A program made the translations under genes and the position numbers. From positions 39,793,264-39,857,263 of the forward strand of contig OY987242.1 in assembly GCA_963920765.1 (NCBI GenBank): a stretch of DNA of 64,000 nucleotides. The letters run 5' to 3'. Below the pieces are notes generated by a model. That model was not told where the DNA came from, made no database searches, and worked only from the letters and a program-made list of their open reading frames with translations. The DNA comes from Ulota crispa (Eukaryota; Streptophyta; Bryopsida; Orthotrichales; Orthotrichaceae). Positions 11,417 through 22,863 of this stretch are shown piece by piece (position 1 is the stretch's first letter; each line of letters begins with the position of its first letter).

Positions 11417-14400
11417 TCAAATTTCATGTTGTATTCTTTCCAGCGCTGTCTCTATGGCGATGTCAAATGCATCCGGCGTTGATGGTCTCGTCACTTCCTC
11501 ACCCACCTCGCTCAAACCAGTGTACAGAATTCGGGGGACGAGATCCGCAATGTTTGCTTGCATTTCGCTGATTTTCGACTGGGCCACTTCGCTCAAGATG
11601 TTGATCACTTTGCTCTTGCTCGCCACCGCCATCTGCGTTACCGACTAAAATTTATCATCCTAATTTCAAAGGCCACAAATTTTAATGGTTGATGCCCACC
11701 ATTCTTTGAAAACATTATACAAATATATTCCCCATACGATGATAGGGTACTTCATTTTCAATAAGCAAATACATCATATCAACTCAATTCTCTATCTAAT
11801 AAATGCTTCTTGATGCAAGTAGATTTAGGATTTCAATCCATTGTATGGGAAGAGCCAGTCGACTCATCTAAATCAAAACATTTAAACCTTTTTTATTGTA
11901 GTAAGTGAATTTTGTTTTTTAGTCACTTCCATTATGTTTGAAGCTTATATGTCACACTTTAACTAATTACAAATTATCCAAAGTATCCAAAGTCCCCAAG
12001 TAATCATCCAAAAAGCACTTTAATTACATAACATCTAAAATTACTTGCAAAACATCTAGAGGTACGTGCATAACAACAAAATATGTGTTTAAATTAGAAA
12101 AAAGGAAAACTTTTGGAAACAATACATGCAAAATATTGAAAAATCTTTAATGATTAGAGACATTTAAAGTCCATATTTACTTGAATAGTTCATAACTAGT
12201 TAAATGTGTCATTTATGTGATACAAGCTCATTGTCTTATCCCACTAACAAAATGTGTAAGGAGCTTGTTTTTTTTTTGTTGATGTTGATGGTAAATTGAA
12301 TATTAGGGTCCAACTTCCATGGGCAATCGAAATAGAAATAAAGGGAGGAAGCAACAAACGACGTCCGGAACCTTGCATGGAAGTGTGCTAGAAAAAAAAC
12401 AGCACAATCAGAAATTGAAAATGGTTCTCCTAGCAAGAAGCACAGAAATTTTGGAGTCTCAGTTTTTCGGTATCATGATAATTCTTACTGGGATGAGGAC
12501 GGAGTAGCTGGCACCGTGCTCCGGAAGATGGTGGACATATTGCGACCAGGCGGCGTCCTTGCGAAAGATGACAGGAATGCAGCCCACGAGGAGGGCGTCG
12601 AAGAAGGAGCGGCGAGTGGGGCTGTCCCCCGGGGGTTGCAGGCAAAACACCGACTGGTGCATCGCCCTCAGCAGCACCGCCGGATTGCTGCACCGTACCT
12701 CCACAGTCTCCCCTTCCATCTTCACCGACACAGACACATTCGCTATCTGCCAAAGCCCCCAATGTCCTGGACATCAATATGCTCATCCATCAATCACATC
12801 CATAGCCAGGCCACATTGCCCGTCAAAAAACCCCCGCCGGACTGATAATATATTCTTACACAATGTGCATTAGCAATAGGGGTAGTCACACCTTCTCTGA
12901 AAATGATGAGAAGTGATGGAGTGAAAACAGGAGTTAATGGGAGCAGTTTTTCATAGAAGAAGGTGTGACTCTTGACCGCGAACACGAGGATTGATTGTTA
13001 GAGACGGAAAACCGATGAGTAAACGCGAGGGTGAACGTGAGGGAGAAATAAGGGTCTCTTTCCATATGAGGGGGTAGTTGGTGAAGCTCGCTATAGCTCA
13101 CTGATAATCGGTCATATGGGAGTCCCTATATTTTGGAATCCCATCCGACAAATTAGCGGTGAGCTCCACCAACTACCGGCCTCACATGGACGAAGGCCCT
13201 AAGAGACGGTCAAGGATGAAACCTTGGAGTGTGAACTTTTCTTCATCCAATTCTTCACCTCGAGAGGTGATTCACCTAATTCTTCACCTCGAGAGGTGAT
13301 TCACCTAATTCTTCACCTCGAGAGGTGATTCACCTAATTCTTCACCTCGAGAGGTGATTCACCCAATTCTTCACCTACGGAGGTGAAGAAAAAAAATTCT
13401 CAATCTTCAAAGAATGGGGACTCTTACAATCACGGACAGTGCGTCATGACCCATTCTCTGAAGATTGAGAATGGGGTGAAAAAGTTGACTACCCCTAATA
13501 CATACAGGAAGAGCAGTTTGCGTGCAAAGCAAGCTCGTACTCTCGCTTTGAGAAGCTTCATTCTGTATCTGGAAACCGATTTTGATATCGAATCACATAC
13601 GAGCTACAGTGTTGGCTTATATTCTAAAAATATCACTTTCTGAGCGTCTTTGTTTTGTCGGACTGGTGGAGTGGTGGAGGAAGGGGTCAGTAGTACCTCG
13701 GTAGCGAGACCGGGTGATGCTTCATGGCCAACGCAGAGAAGCAAAGTGCAGCGAGGATCGTCGCCGCACTGCGCCATCAACCGGTGACGCATTTTGTTAG
13801 CGGTGGGATGGCGCTTGCCGGCAGCCATGCTGACCAGGGACACTCGCTGCGAGGTTTGTCGAATCCAGTCAAGGAGATGGCGCAGTTCGCCGTTCGAGTA
13901 GGGCGCGTGGAAATACGTCGGATACGGAACGGCGATCTCCTTCTCCACCGATGCGCTCCCAGAACTCCTCTCAATTGACAGCACCACCATCTCCTTGAAC
14001 GCCTTCTGCTGCAGCATCTGCTCACTCACAGGCTCACGCTCTTTTCAGGATGTTTTTTGGCAGCAGGTATTGTGAACATGCCCTCAAGTTTTTACATGGC
14101 TCGGCGACTCAAAAGTGCGTGTAGTCACACCTTCTCCAAGAATGAGATTTTAATGAAGAATGAGAAGTTGTGGAGTGGAAACAGAGGTCAAGGGGAGCAC
14201 TTTTCCATGAAGAAGGTGTGACTCCCCTTTTGGAAGCAGTGCATGGATAAAAACTTCACATGCTAAATTTTCTTCATGCCCAGTCTTCTCCTCTAAAGGT
14301 GAAAAAAGAAACTTCTCAATCTTCAAAAAATGGAATCTCCGCAAATCAAGGAGAGACACCCAAAACCCCATTCTTTGAAGATTTGAGAATGGGGTGAAGA

Positions 14401-15967
14401 AGGTAGGACTACCCCGCTCACGCTCTCTTTTCAGGATGTTTTTTTCACAACAGGTGCTGTGAACATGCCCTCAAGTTTTTACATGGCTAAGTGCGCTGTA
14501 AATGATTTTGTACCTTTCTGCAGCTATGGAGTATCCTTGATTGCAACTCTACTTGTCATTGTTGCACTGCTATTCATTGAGAAATTTTTGACTCGTTGCT
14601 TGTTACACCCTCAACTTGTCAAGTTACATGAATTCTTGTTGTACAATGTTAGTGAATCTGAGCACTATTAGTGAATTTGGGCACATTGCAGTATTAATTG
14701 TTGTGTTGCAAAGCCACTTTTGTTGTGTACATTAGGGCACCCACACGCTACAAATGCTCATTTCTTTGCACTTGCATAATGATGAATAACGGTGCAACTC
14801 GACGAGATTCACTAGCACAACACAACAATATTTAATGTAACTTGACAAGTTGAGGGTGTAACAAACGAAGTTAAGCCCTGGTCGCATTTCTTGCCTGACA
14901 AATAACTCAAATAACTTGGCAGCAAAAAAAAACTTAATTGTGTGTTGCATGATTAAGAACTTAATGATGCATCACACTGTTAATGAATACACAGGCAGAA
15001 TCGGAGGGAATCAAACCCGCGTTGGAGAGAAACACATTGAGCTTAACGCCAGCTTAAGCCTCGGGACTCGCGCCCTCGAGCTTTCGCCCTGAATAGCAGT
15101 GCAACAATGACGAATAGAGTTGCAATCAAGGATATTTTGGAGAGATCGAGGTACCTGGTTACCCCACGAGCGATCACCACCCGATTGACGAAAATCGGAC
15201 GCAATTCGACCGAGCACCATGAAATGGTCGCGCCCCTGGCGCCGCTGCCAGCTCGTGCACGCCTGCAACCACGCCGCCAGCTCCAAATAGAGCTCGTCCT
15301 TCGCCAACCGATGCGTAAACCGGCGGGATAAGTCCATGCCCGAGTAGAAAGGCACGAAGAACGCATTCGCAACGGCCTCACGATCAGTCAAGCAAGGATA
15401 CTGCCGCATTAATCTCTCGTGGAAGTAAAGCTCCAACGCGAATTGCCATGTGTTGTACCATGGCCCAGCAGCATCATCATCGTCGTTTTCCTCGGGTCCT
15501 CCGCGTTCTGATCCAAATCGAAAGGCTCGTCCCATGCCCCCGTTGTCCATGTACATGCACAGATCGCGCCCCTTCTTGAACGTGGCGCATTGTCGGAGGA
15601 AGTCTCTGTTGAAATCCTCCGAGAGGTTGTACACGTACACCCATTTGCCCTCGCAACCGAGGTCATTGTGGGGTTGCAATAATGTGTACACTTCGGAGTA
15701 AGAGAGGACGAGTATTGTGAGCATCCAGCTGACGAGGATTGCAAGTCCGCTACATGGCAGCAGTCGCGTCGTCCAAGCCCAGCTGTTGCTCCAGATCATC
15801 CGCGTCTTGTTACTGCTGCTTCGCATCATATCAGGGTTGTCAGACCTTGCGATTACTGCTCTGCAATTTGTTAGGCTTCTTTCCAAATCGGGCACTGTTT
15901 TACCAAGGGGAATGTCAAAGTGCACAACGTCGACTGCGAGATTCCTTTCTTTTGAGAACCCTCGCAA
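11417..15967 (-). CDS. GT47 exostosin-domain glycosyltransferase (MUR3/KATAMARI1-like)
   Basis: Four exons, all phase 0: 15155-15967, 13697-14008, 12489-12746 and 11417-11632, giving 532 residues and an intact frame. A membrane anchor (about residues 70-90, SGLAILVSWMLTILVLSY) precedes the luminal domain, as in type II Golgi enzymes. Exostosin landmarks in order: GKWVYVYNLSEDFN, NAFFVPFYSGMDL, DHFMVLGRIASDFR, the exon 1-2 junction WGNQ/QKAF, EIAVPYPTYFH, and the strongly conserved [24 protein letters not shown] block in exon 3. The C-terminus (VPRILY ... DAFDIAIETALERI) is family-typical. The MUR3 group galactosylates xyloglucan and related wall polymers; the exact acceptor cannot be read from sequence. 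Met47/48 (near 15829) is an alternative start that would give a more usual short cytosolic tail. Introns 1 and 2 each contain a copy of the same MITE; intron 1 also holds a second foldback element. Confidence 0.93.
13050..13201. mobile_element. 150-bp inverted-repeat element nested in the intron 2 MITE
   Basis: The left arm (AGGGTCTCTTTCCATATGAG, then GGTAGTTGGTGAAGCTC) pairs with the right arm (GAGCTCCACCAACTACC, then CACATGGACGAAGGCCCT) with some mismatches. It is absent from the sister MITE in intron 1, so it inserted into this copy. Boundaries are approximate to a few bases. Confidence 0.6.
13251..13388. repeat. 29-bp tandem repeat, four copies plus a partial
   Basis: Unit begins TTCTTCACCTCGAGAGGTGA and ends TTCACCTAA; four nearly identical copies from 13251 to 13366, then a partial diverged copy. 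Each unit contains the palindrome TCACCTCGAGAGGTGA. Embedded in the MITE of GT47 intron 2. Confidence 0.85.
14032..14488. repeat. Direct repeat of about 70 bp flanking the intron 1 MITE
   Basis: A sequence starting GCTCACGCTCT and running to CATGCCCTCAAGTTTTTACATGGCT occurs at 14032-14103 and again, slightly diverged, at 14416-14488, immediately after the MITE's right end. It is too long for a target-site duplication, so it records a local tandem duplication or repair event around the element. Confidence 0.7.
14117..14415. mobile_element. GGGGTAGTC MITE, short copy in GT47 intron 1
   Basis: Ends GTAGTCACACCTTCTCC (left, first bases diverged) and GGACTACCCC (14415). It shares the hairpin core around AACTTCTCAATCTTCAAAAA and its complement with the longer copy at 12879-13495. 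About 300 bp, lacking the nested insert and tandem array of the other copy, so it probably reflects the basic form of the family. Confidence 0.7.
14602..14862. mobile_element. 261-bp foldback element in GT47 intron 1
   Basis: Terminal inverted repeats GTTACACCCTCAACTTGTCA (14602 on) and the complement ending at 14862, continuing through AAGTTACAT; outer bases (CGTTGCTT / AACGAAG) also partly pair. No coding capacity. Sits in the same intron as the short GGGGTAGTC MITE. Confidence 0.7.
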
Positions 15968-16475
15968 TCTTGAACTAAGCTTACTCCCTGATTCTCGTCA
16001 GGAAAAACAAACTTGCCCTCAAGCAGAGTTTCAAAGTCGCGTTGCAAAAGTGGGCCTTATCGCGGAGTGCGCAACTCAGAGCATCTCCACCGGTACGGAC
16101 TCGCTCAAAGTTTTCCATCTGTTTTGGCGGGGCCTAAACGCTCTCAATCTCTACCCATACTCTTCAAAAAGGTGGTTTTATACTACAACATATCCCATAA
16201 ATAAGCAGTTGATCATTTATTTAAGGAAATAGAGAATAATAAAGCTCACTAAACTTAAGGTGAATAGTGCATGAATAGTAGCTTGGAGAGTGGCTTGTTA
16301 GACTTGCCAAATAAGAGCATTTGAGAGGGTTTTGAGAGGGGCCTAGCTACTTTTCATCCATTTTGAGCAAGCCAGAGCCACCAATGGAGATGCTCTCATA
16401 GCAAAAACGCCTCCACACGTGTGAGTGAGATCTACCAATCCCTCCTTTGTAAATATGTAAAATTTTGGACAAAAA
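15968..16475. other. Upstream region of the GT47 gene
   Basis: Promoter and 5' UTR candidate of the minus-strand GT47 gene; GC content falls off after about 16150. A + strand open frame here (15717-16232) overlaps the GT47 exon and is a shadow. No clear motif recognised. Confidence 0.35.
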
Positions 16476-18127
16476 CCCGTAAAGGTTGCCCCATTGGGAG
16501 ACAAATGGGATTTTGGGCATGTACTTACAGCTAAACTATTTTGTGTGATTTTCTAAAAATTTTATAGAAGATGGGGAATTCAAAAATCTGAGTGGGCATA
16601 TAGTTTTTATTTTATTTTGGCATTTATTGAAGAAGTTATGCATGCATTTTTGGAAAACGGGGAGGGCTGGTAGTCCAGGTAGCCCAAAAAACTTCTTTAA
16701 AAATTGCATCTTGTTAAAATAAAATTTTGGAAAATTGGTTCTTGAGATCTACATACATATGGGAAGCATTGAATTTATCAATTTTGATTAATGAGATGAA
16801 AGTTATGAGAAGTTTTAGTTTGTGGATAGATATGGTTTTAAGAGACTCCATACAGATGTGCAAACCAAAACTTCTTATAATTTTCATCCCATTAACCCCT
16901 AAATCCCTGAGTGTCCTCTCGGGGGACAAATGGGATTTTAGGCAAGTACCTAAGGCCTCAATTTTTGTCTTGAATTTTTGAAACTTTTTTTGAAGCTAGA
17001 AAAACACATTAGCTTTAGGGGAATATAACTTTTACTCTGATCTATGCCCAAAAGCAAAAGTTATGCCTAGATAAGCAAAAATTTATGGAGATTGGGCAGA
17101 AAGTTTTTTTTTACAATAGCTTTTTTTTTAATTTTTTCTTCTCATAGGTTATAGCATTTTCTACATTTGAAGCTTTGATTCATTCCATTTGGACTAGTTA
17201 TGAGAAAGTTATGGACAATCTTGTTATTTGGGCACCTTAAGCATCTTCTTGAAAAAATAACTTATAAACATTATTTTTGAATGCAATTTTAACATTTTCT
17301 CAAAAAAATTGTTGGAAAGGGTGAAGTTTGCTTTCTAGAACAATCTCACCATTGGGATTATTGCATTTCAATTCCATTGCACGGTTATTAACAATTTAAG
17401 TTTTTGTTCAGTCTTAGACCTTCTTCTACCTAATATTTTTTTTAAGAATGAAAATTAAGTATTTTTTGTTTTGGTTTTTTTCCAAAGATTCTCTACTCAA
17501 TTTTCTACCATGGAAAAATAAACCCCAAAACTCTGTGGTGCAAAAATTTTAAGTTAAAAAAGTTCAAAGTCAAATAATCTAATCATGCAAGGTGCAGAAA
17601 AGTTTATTTTTGACACTTTAAATGCAAACATCTTGCAATCTATGCGGACAAATTTTTTGAATATTTGTTTCCACATTCTTATATTGGTCTAGTACAAGAT
17701 CCTATGGTTGATATGCAAAAAGACTAGTATTCAAACTTTTTTACTCTTTGCAATAGAAATGGCAGTTTTGAGTGTCTTTTGACAAAATAAAGGCCCCAGG
17801 GATTTAGGGGTTAATCAATATTAAATTATTCAAAGATTTCCAAGTACAAATATAAATCTAAGAAACCAATTTTTGTGTTTTTATTTTTTTAAATGCACAT
17901 TTCTTAAAAGTTTTTTGAGCTACCAAGGCTGCCCAATAAACAATTTTTGGTTATCATACAATGATTTTTGAACCATGCGGTCAAAAGTTATGCAAATTGT
18001 TGAACCTTAAAACTCCTCCTTGAACACATCATGAGTGAAAATTTCAAAAAAAAAATGAAAATTTCATTTGTAATGAGCTGCCCAAAATCACTATATTGCC
18101 AAAAAATGTTATTTGGGCCTTTAGGGG
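16476..18127. mobile_element. TTAA-type long-arm foldback element interrupted by a second TTAA element
   Basis: The left end (ACCCGTAAAGG, diverged) and right end (CCTTTAGGGG, then TTAA at 18128-18131) match ends of the 28828-29779 family. The left part (16476-16891) and the right part (17815-18127) are inverted repeats of each other over much of their length: GGTAGCCCAAAAAACTT against AAGTTTTTTGAGCTACC, and TTTTGATTAA against TTAATCAATA at the centre. This makes it a long-arm foldback, piggyBac-like by target site. It is split near its centre by the element at 16896-17810. Confidence 0.65.
16896..17810. mobile_element. 915-bp TTAA element nested in the 16476-18127 element
   Basis: Ends CCCCTAAATCCCTG and CAGGGATTTAGGGG, exact inverted repeats of 14 bp, with a clean TTAA duplication (16892-16895 and 17811-17814). 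The left interior (GGGGGACAAATGGGATTTTA) and right interior (GGCAGTTTTGAGTGTCTTTT) match the element at 28828-29779. No transposase frame. Confidence 0.85.
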
Positions 18128-18132
18128 TTAAT

Positions 18133-20720
18133 ATAACATTCAATAGCCTGAAGAGAGGCTGCCTTTTACTCTCTTCAGGTATCATCCACAAACTTCATCA
18201 TGACAAAAAACCCTTTTCTGGTACAACGCAGAAATCTGGGCACTTATCAATTTTTTCAAATCTTCCTGCACCTAATTCTGCATCCAATCTTTGTAAAAAC
18301 TGGACATTTTTTGTTAGCTTATTAATATCCTCGTGTATCATGTCAAATACCCATGTAAGCCAGTAATACTACTATGTTAAGCCTTAAGGCTTATCAAACT
18401 CAAGTGTGTTTCATATGCACCTTAGTGTATTGAACCCTCGAGGTTCAAGTATCTATACTACGGTATCTGATCATGTGTTATAAAAACGAAAAATAGTGGA
18501 GAGAACTAGGTCTCAATTCATGTCAAGACATTCATAGTATCCATGTATCAGTATCCGGCTCATAAGAGGCTAAAGTACTGCCCATGCAGCATATCAAGCC
18601 GTCCCATGTGTTGACTTTTAGCAACGAGAATTAGTAACAGTTTTATTACAAAAACTCTAAGTTTTTGCGTACAAAATCCCCCTATCCGAGTAGTAGAGCT
18701 GCATTTCGGATGTATCTGTGCAAATCATTGAAAATATGTGCTATAGATACTGATTTCATAGTATGGACAGGTTGACATTCTTATGAGTATAAGAACCTTA
18801 AAGATCAGTAGTGCAGATATATGCATAAGATTCAAGAGTAGATTCGAGAGAAAAGCATGAGAGTTTAATTGCAGGTAAGGAGCTGTGGTACTATATAAAG
18901 TATGGAGCATACATTTATAATGTCAGTCCTCATTCCATATAACACTTTAAGGTCAGCCGGGATCAGTTTAGATATATGTGTTTTACACGTTTGAAATTAT
19001 CTGTCCCAGAGGCATATTTGGCCTTTTATCCGAGGTATCACACACTTTTATCCTAGGGATTTACATTGGTGGTGACTAGCCTACTTTTTACAAAACAGGG
19101 TATTTTAAACAAGCAAACCGGGCACCTTCCATGCCAGATAGACATTGCTTTTCATAAATTGAAATATTTGAAAAAAAAGCATATCAAACAAGAGGTTTTT
19201 GGCAAGAGTTTCGGAATACTTGGCATATTCTCCTGGAGGGCTTGAGCCTCACCTGGGCCCATCCCAATCATGCCAACAAACCAATGTTAGTAGAGAGAGG
19301 TTGCACCAGGTGTCAATAGCACAAAGACGCGTGTTACAGCTTTCGCCAGGACAGCGTGCAACCAAAACAAATACCTTGCACAAACCAATTGAAAACTTCA
19401 AATAATATGACATAGAACCTGTGTAGCTTGTGTAGTATTCATATTTGTCACCGTAAGATTTTGAAACTCCAGCAACAAATCGCGAGGACCTCTGTAAGCC
19501 TAGGTGTCCTTGCTTGACGCAATGGTGACTACAGTGATTGAATCAGAGGCTATATTCCCACGTTTGTGCATGGGCAACGTATCTGGCAAGTATTGCAAAT
19601 GGCAGAGCTCAGCCGTATGGAAACCAATACCCTAAATTTAGCTGCAGGAGTTCAGAGTATCAGGCCCAAAAGTATGAGTGCCTAGGCTATGGCGCTCCGT
19701 GCGGCATCATACAGCCTCAAAAGCAACCCTTTGTTCAGCGTTACAAAGCCAGCGGCTAACCCTAATCACGAGTTTGATCAATAAGCTCATGCAGTTAACC
19801 CCGCAGCAGGAGACGCGAGTATTTGCGTGAACCACTAGACTAGGCAAGGCCATGGGTCTTCCTGCAAAAAAACTTTTTTTTTAAAAGGAGAAGAGGCCTC
19901 TTAATTGCTGATTTAGTAAATCTAATCTCTGCTTATAACTTAAATACGTTGCAAGGTTCAATATTAGGGCCACTGGTTAGTTTATCCAAGCTTTTATCTT
20001 TGCCTTAAAAGAAGCTTAAGTAATATCCAATAGTTTTAAGGAAATTAAATCATTAGTCAGTATTGTATCATATTGCATTTTTAATGCATGAGTACTCCTC
20101 AATGATTGTCACATGTAAGTAGTCAAGTTTAGTCTAGCGCCAAACTTCTTGCAAGCTATTTGTATCCTATGTAGCCTTGTTTAAAAAAAGCATTAGGCGT
20201 TATTTTAGCATAAGGTCTAAAATATTTATAATAGCTTTGTTACTCTTTGCTTAATAATAGACTCAACTAAGAAAGTATGAGAACCACTCTTTGTTGTAGT
20301 CTATATTTTAGGGTTTCTATAGTAGACTTTATAACTAGTGTTTTTAGAAAGCACTACTAAGTCTAAAGATGGGAACAAGTAGAAATATTATCCTCTTATC
20401 TCTTTTAATAAGAGATATAGCTCATGATGTCCATTATTGTTTTGCTATTCTCATAACCTACTTTTGTAAGGTTAAAGGTATAGTGCTACTACTAGAATAG
20501 AAAATTGGAAAAAAATGAAATCAAAAATAAAAATTTAAATTTTAAATTTTTTTGACATGGCTAGCCCCCAAATCGACGTATGTGCACTAAACTGAGCCCC
20601 TCTTTCATAAATTCTCTGACAAATTCAACCAAGTGTCCTCTTAGCTACTAATGGGTGTGGAATATTCCACACTCTTTAGTTGGAGGGAGGGCAGTGAGGC
20701 TAACTACTATTGAATGTTAT
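18133..20720. mobile_element. 2.6-kb inverted-repeat element (ATAACATTCAATAG ends), parent type of 5452-5818
   Basis: Terminal repeats ATAACATTCAATAG (18133-18146) and CTATTGAATGTTAT (20707-20720). Subterminal segments on both sides match the 367-bp element at 5452-5818 in inverted order. The interior of about 2.3 kb has only short open frames (18725-18910 -, 19199-19405 +, 19538-19759 +) and no family I recognise. Either it is a non-autonomous element carrying captured or unrelated DNA, or a badly decayed autonomous one. Target-site duplication is unclear; the left end abuts the TTAA of the preceding element. Confidence 0.65.
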
Positions 20721-20936
20721 GAAAGTGACCACACCTTAAATTGACCCAACCTCAATCTCATTCTCTACCTTAAAACGGAAATTGAATAAGGATAGTGTTT
20801 CAAATTGAGAATAGTAGAAAAATAAGAGCAATGTGAAGATAGCAATCATTTTAGAGTATTGTAGAGGTGCTAACCTCATGTACATGGTTGCTGCAATATT
20901 TCTCTCAATCTGACTTCTTGCTTGAAGAACATTATA

Positions 20937-21253
20937 AGGTAGGAGCACCCATAAACGTCAAACTAAGGGATTTGAACATGATGACTATTCATAAACAACT
21001 AGAAATTTATAGGATCCTATTAGGAACAAAAAAAAAAAAAAGAGTTTGCACTTTTGAATGTATTATTTGGATATTCTGAGAATAAGTTGTGAATTTTTCA
21101 AGAGAAAATTGCCATTGCACCAATAACCACTTTCAAGATTTCATGTTCACATGTTGTACATTCTTGTAATTACATCTAATCATTTCCACAGATTTTCCAA
21201 GATTTTAGAGGTGACGGTTATGAGGACACTAACGCTTATGGGTGTTCCTACCT
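20937..21253. mobile_element. TA-flanked MITE, AGGTAG family 2 (copy 1)
   Basis: Ends AGGTAGGAGCACCCATAA and TTATGGGTGTTCCTACCT, flanked by TA on both sides (20935-20936, 21254-21255). It shares most of its length with 28201-28528 (GAACATGATGACTATT, AACAACTAGAAATTTATAGG, GACACTAACGCTTATGGG). 317 bp. Tc1/mariner-like by its target site. Confidence 0.85.
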
Positions 21254-21468
21254 TATGATTGCAAATACCATTTTTATCATGTCTTAAATGGATTTTGGTT
21301 CTACCCTCTTTGCATTTAATCTTGTTCAATAACGTCAAACCTTTATAGCTCATTCATTTCATTTCTTGTATTGACCTATCCCCTTGCTCTTTGCAACATA
21401 ATAATGAGCACTTCCAAATGTGAAAAATGTGGATTTTCATTTTTCATTACATGTCCACTATTGCATAA

Positions 21469-21548
21469 AGCTTATTGGGGTGGGAATTAGCTTATTGGGG
21501 TGGGAATTAGCTTATTGGGGTGGGAATTAGCTTATTGGGGTGGGAATT
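21469..21548. repeat. 20-bp tandem repeat, four copies
   Basis: Four identical adjacent copies of AGCTTATTGGGGTGGGAATT. Their identity suggests a recent expansion. Confidence 0.95.
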
Positions 21549-22863
21549 TTAGTTATAACTTCTTTCCATGATCAATTAGTTTTTTTGAGGAAGCCTTTGT
21601 TATCATTGGCTGCAATGGTACAAGAAATATTTTTAGAAAAACATCAAAGTCAAACAATAGCACCTATAAACAAACACCTACTAGATGCATTCATATTTAA
21701 CAAAAATGTTAGTCATTAAAAAATTTACATTTAAGATCCCAAACTCACAAACAATTACAAGGAAAGCACAATCACAATACTACCAATGCCCTATTATTTG
21801 GTTAATTGTTCAAATAAGGCTGTCTTTGAAGCCTAGAAGAATTGGTGTGTACAAACATAGCATAAAGGACACAAAACTCACATGTGTGAGCAACGTTGTT
21901 GCTAAAGGGTCCCTTGTAATACCATAGGTTGGTATTAACACCTCCCATTTAGCAATGAGCAACAATTGAGTGATGGCAAGAGGTAAGCAAAAGGCAACTA
22001 CTGTGGATGTTCCCTTATTAAAAATTTACAATATTGCGGATGTCCCCTTACTTAAAATTTCTTTCAAAATGTGCCCCAATTTGAAATGATTTGATGCCCT
22101 TAGTTGTAGATTTTCCTTGGTAACGCAGCTGTTCAAGGACAAGCAATATGTCGCACACTGTTCTCAACAATATAGATGGAATCCACACCTCTTCCTTTTT
22201 TTGTGTGTTGTCAGATGAACAGCAAGATGTGTGCACGCATAGAACAACAGAAGAACGCTGTGACATGCTCTGATCATTTGGTGCAATATTGGACTCAACG
22301 ATAGACTATATTACTTGAGATTTCATTGCCAATGTTGACAAGCTACTACCGGTTGGCATAACGGAACCAGAAGAACTTGAAATTGTCTAATTGTAGAGGA
22401 CTGAGCAGGCAAACTTTGTCATCCATCGCACAGAAAGGTCCGAATGGGCTGCGACAAATAGAATCTCCACTCAGCTCTGCCGAGCTGCGAGAAAATCGAA
22501 AGATTCACTTGGTCAGGAAGAACTACGGTGATATTCTTGAAGTTCCATGCATTCAGAAACGATGAGAGAGGAAGGAAGCAATGGTTTCTAGTACTGAAAA
22601 TGACAGCAGCAGCTTTACCTCTTGTTTATCACTATTGGCAGGTCAATAGTGCGACAATACTCACAGAATACTGCAGACTCATCGTTCGGCAACAATTAGG
22701 TTACACCGATGGGCTACGTTTCTGAAATCCACCAAATCCAGCTGCGCAAACCAATGCAAACAGCATCGTCAGCTCTGAAATACCCCCATAACACAAACCG
22801 GTAATCTATACTTCCGTAATGTTTAGGATAAAGCGATGAAGTTAAGGCGGAGGATCTTGGCCA
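21549..22863. other. Spacer and 3' flank of the EF-hand-like gene
   Basis: AT-rich to about 22280, then a more balanced composition towards 22860 that could be the 3' UTR or an unrecognised downstream exon of the minus-strand gene. Open frames at 22377-22565 and 22528-22725 (+) have no recognisable content. Confidence 0.35.

Larger units (their letters stand above)
12879..13495. mobile_element. TA-flanked GGGGTAGTC MITE, long copy in GT47 intron 2
   Basis: Ends GGGGTAGTCACACC (12879) and GACTACCCC (13495), flanked by TA on both sides (12877-12878, 13496-13497). It matches the shorter element in intron 1 (14117-14415) at both ends: CACACCTTCTC, a GAAGAAGGTGTGACT segment and the ATTCTCAATCTTCAAAGAATG hairpin arm. 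It carries extra sequence: an inverted-repeat element at 13050-13201 and a 29-bp tandem array at 13251-13388. Confidence 0.75.

Noticed and set aside
13251-13388. Regular palindromic repeats resembling a CRISPR array
   Set aside because: The units are contiguous without unique spacers and lie inside a MITE in a plant intron, so this is a minisatellite.
15000-15070. Possible tRNA or SINE-like RNA polymerase III promoter on the minus strand (GGTTTGATTCC B-box-like)
   Set aside because: The T-stem does not pair well, the A box is weak and no acceptor stem is found. It lies in GT47 intron 1 and is probably chance.
18133-20720. LTR-type element or other virus-like relic
   Set aside because: The ends are inverted, not direct, repeats, and I see no gag, polymerase or primer-binding feature.
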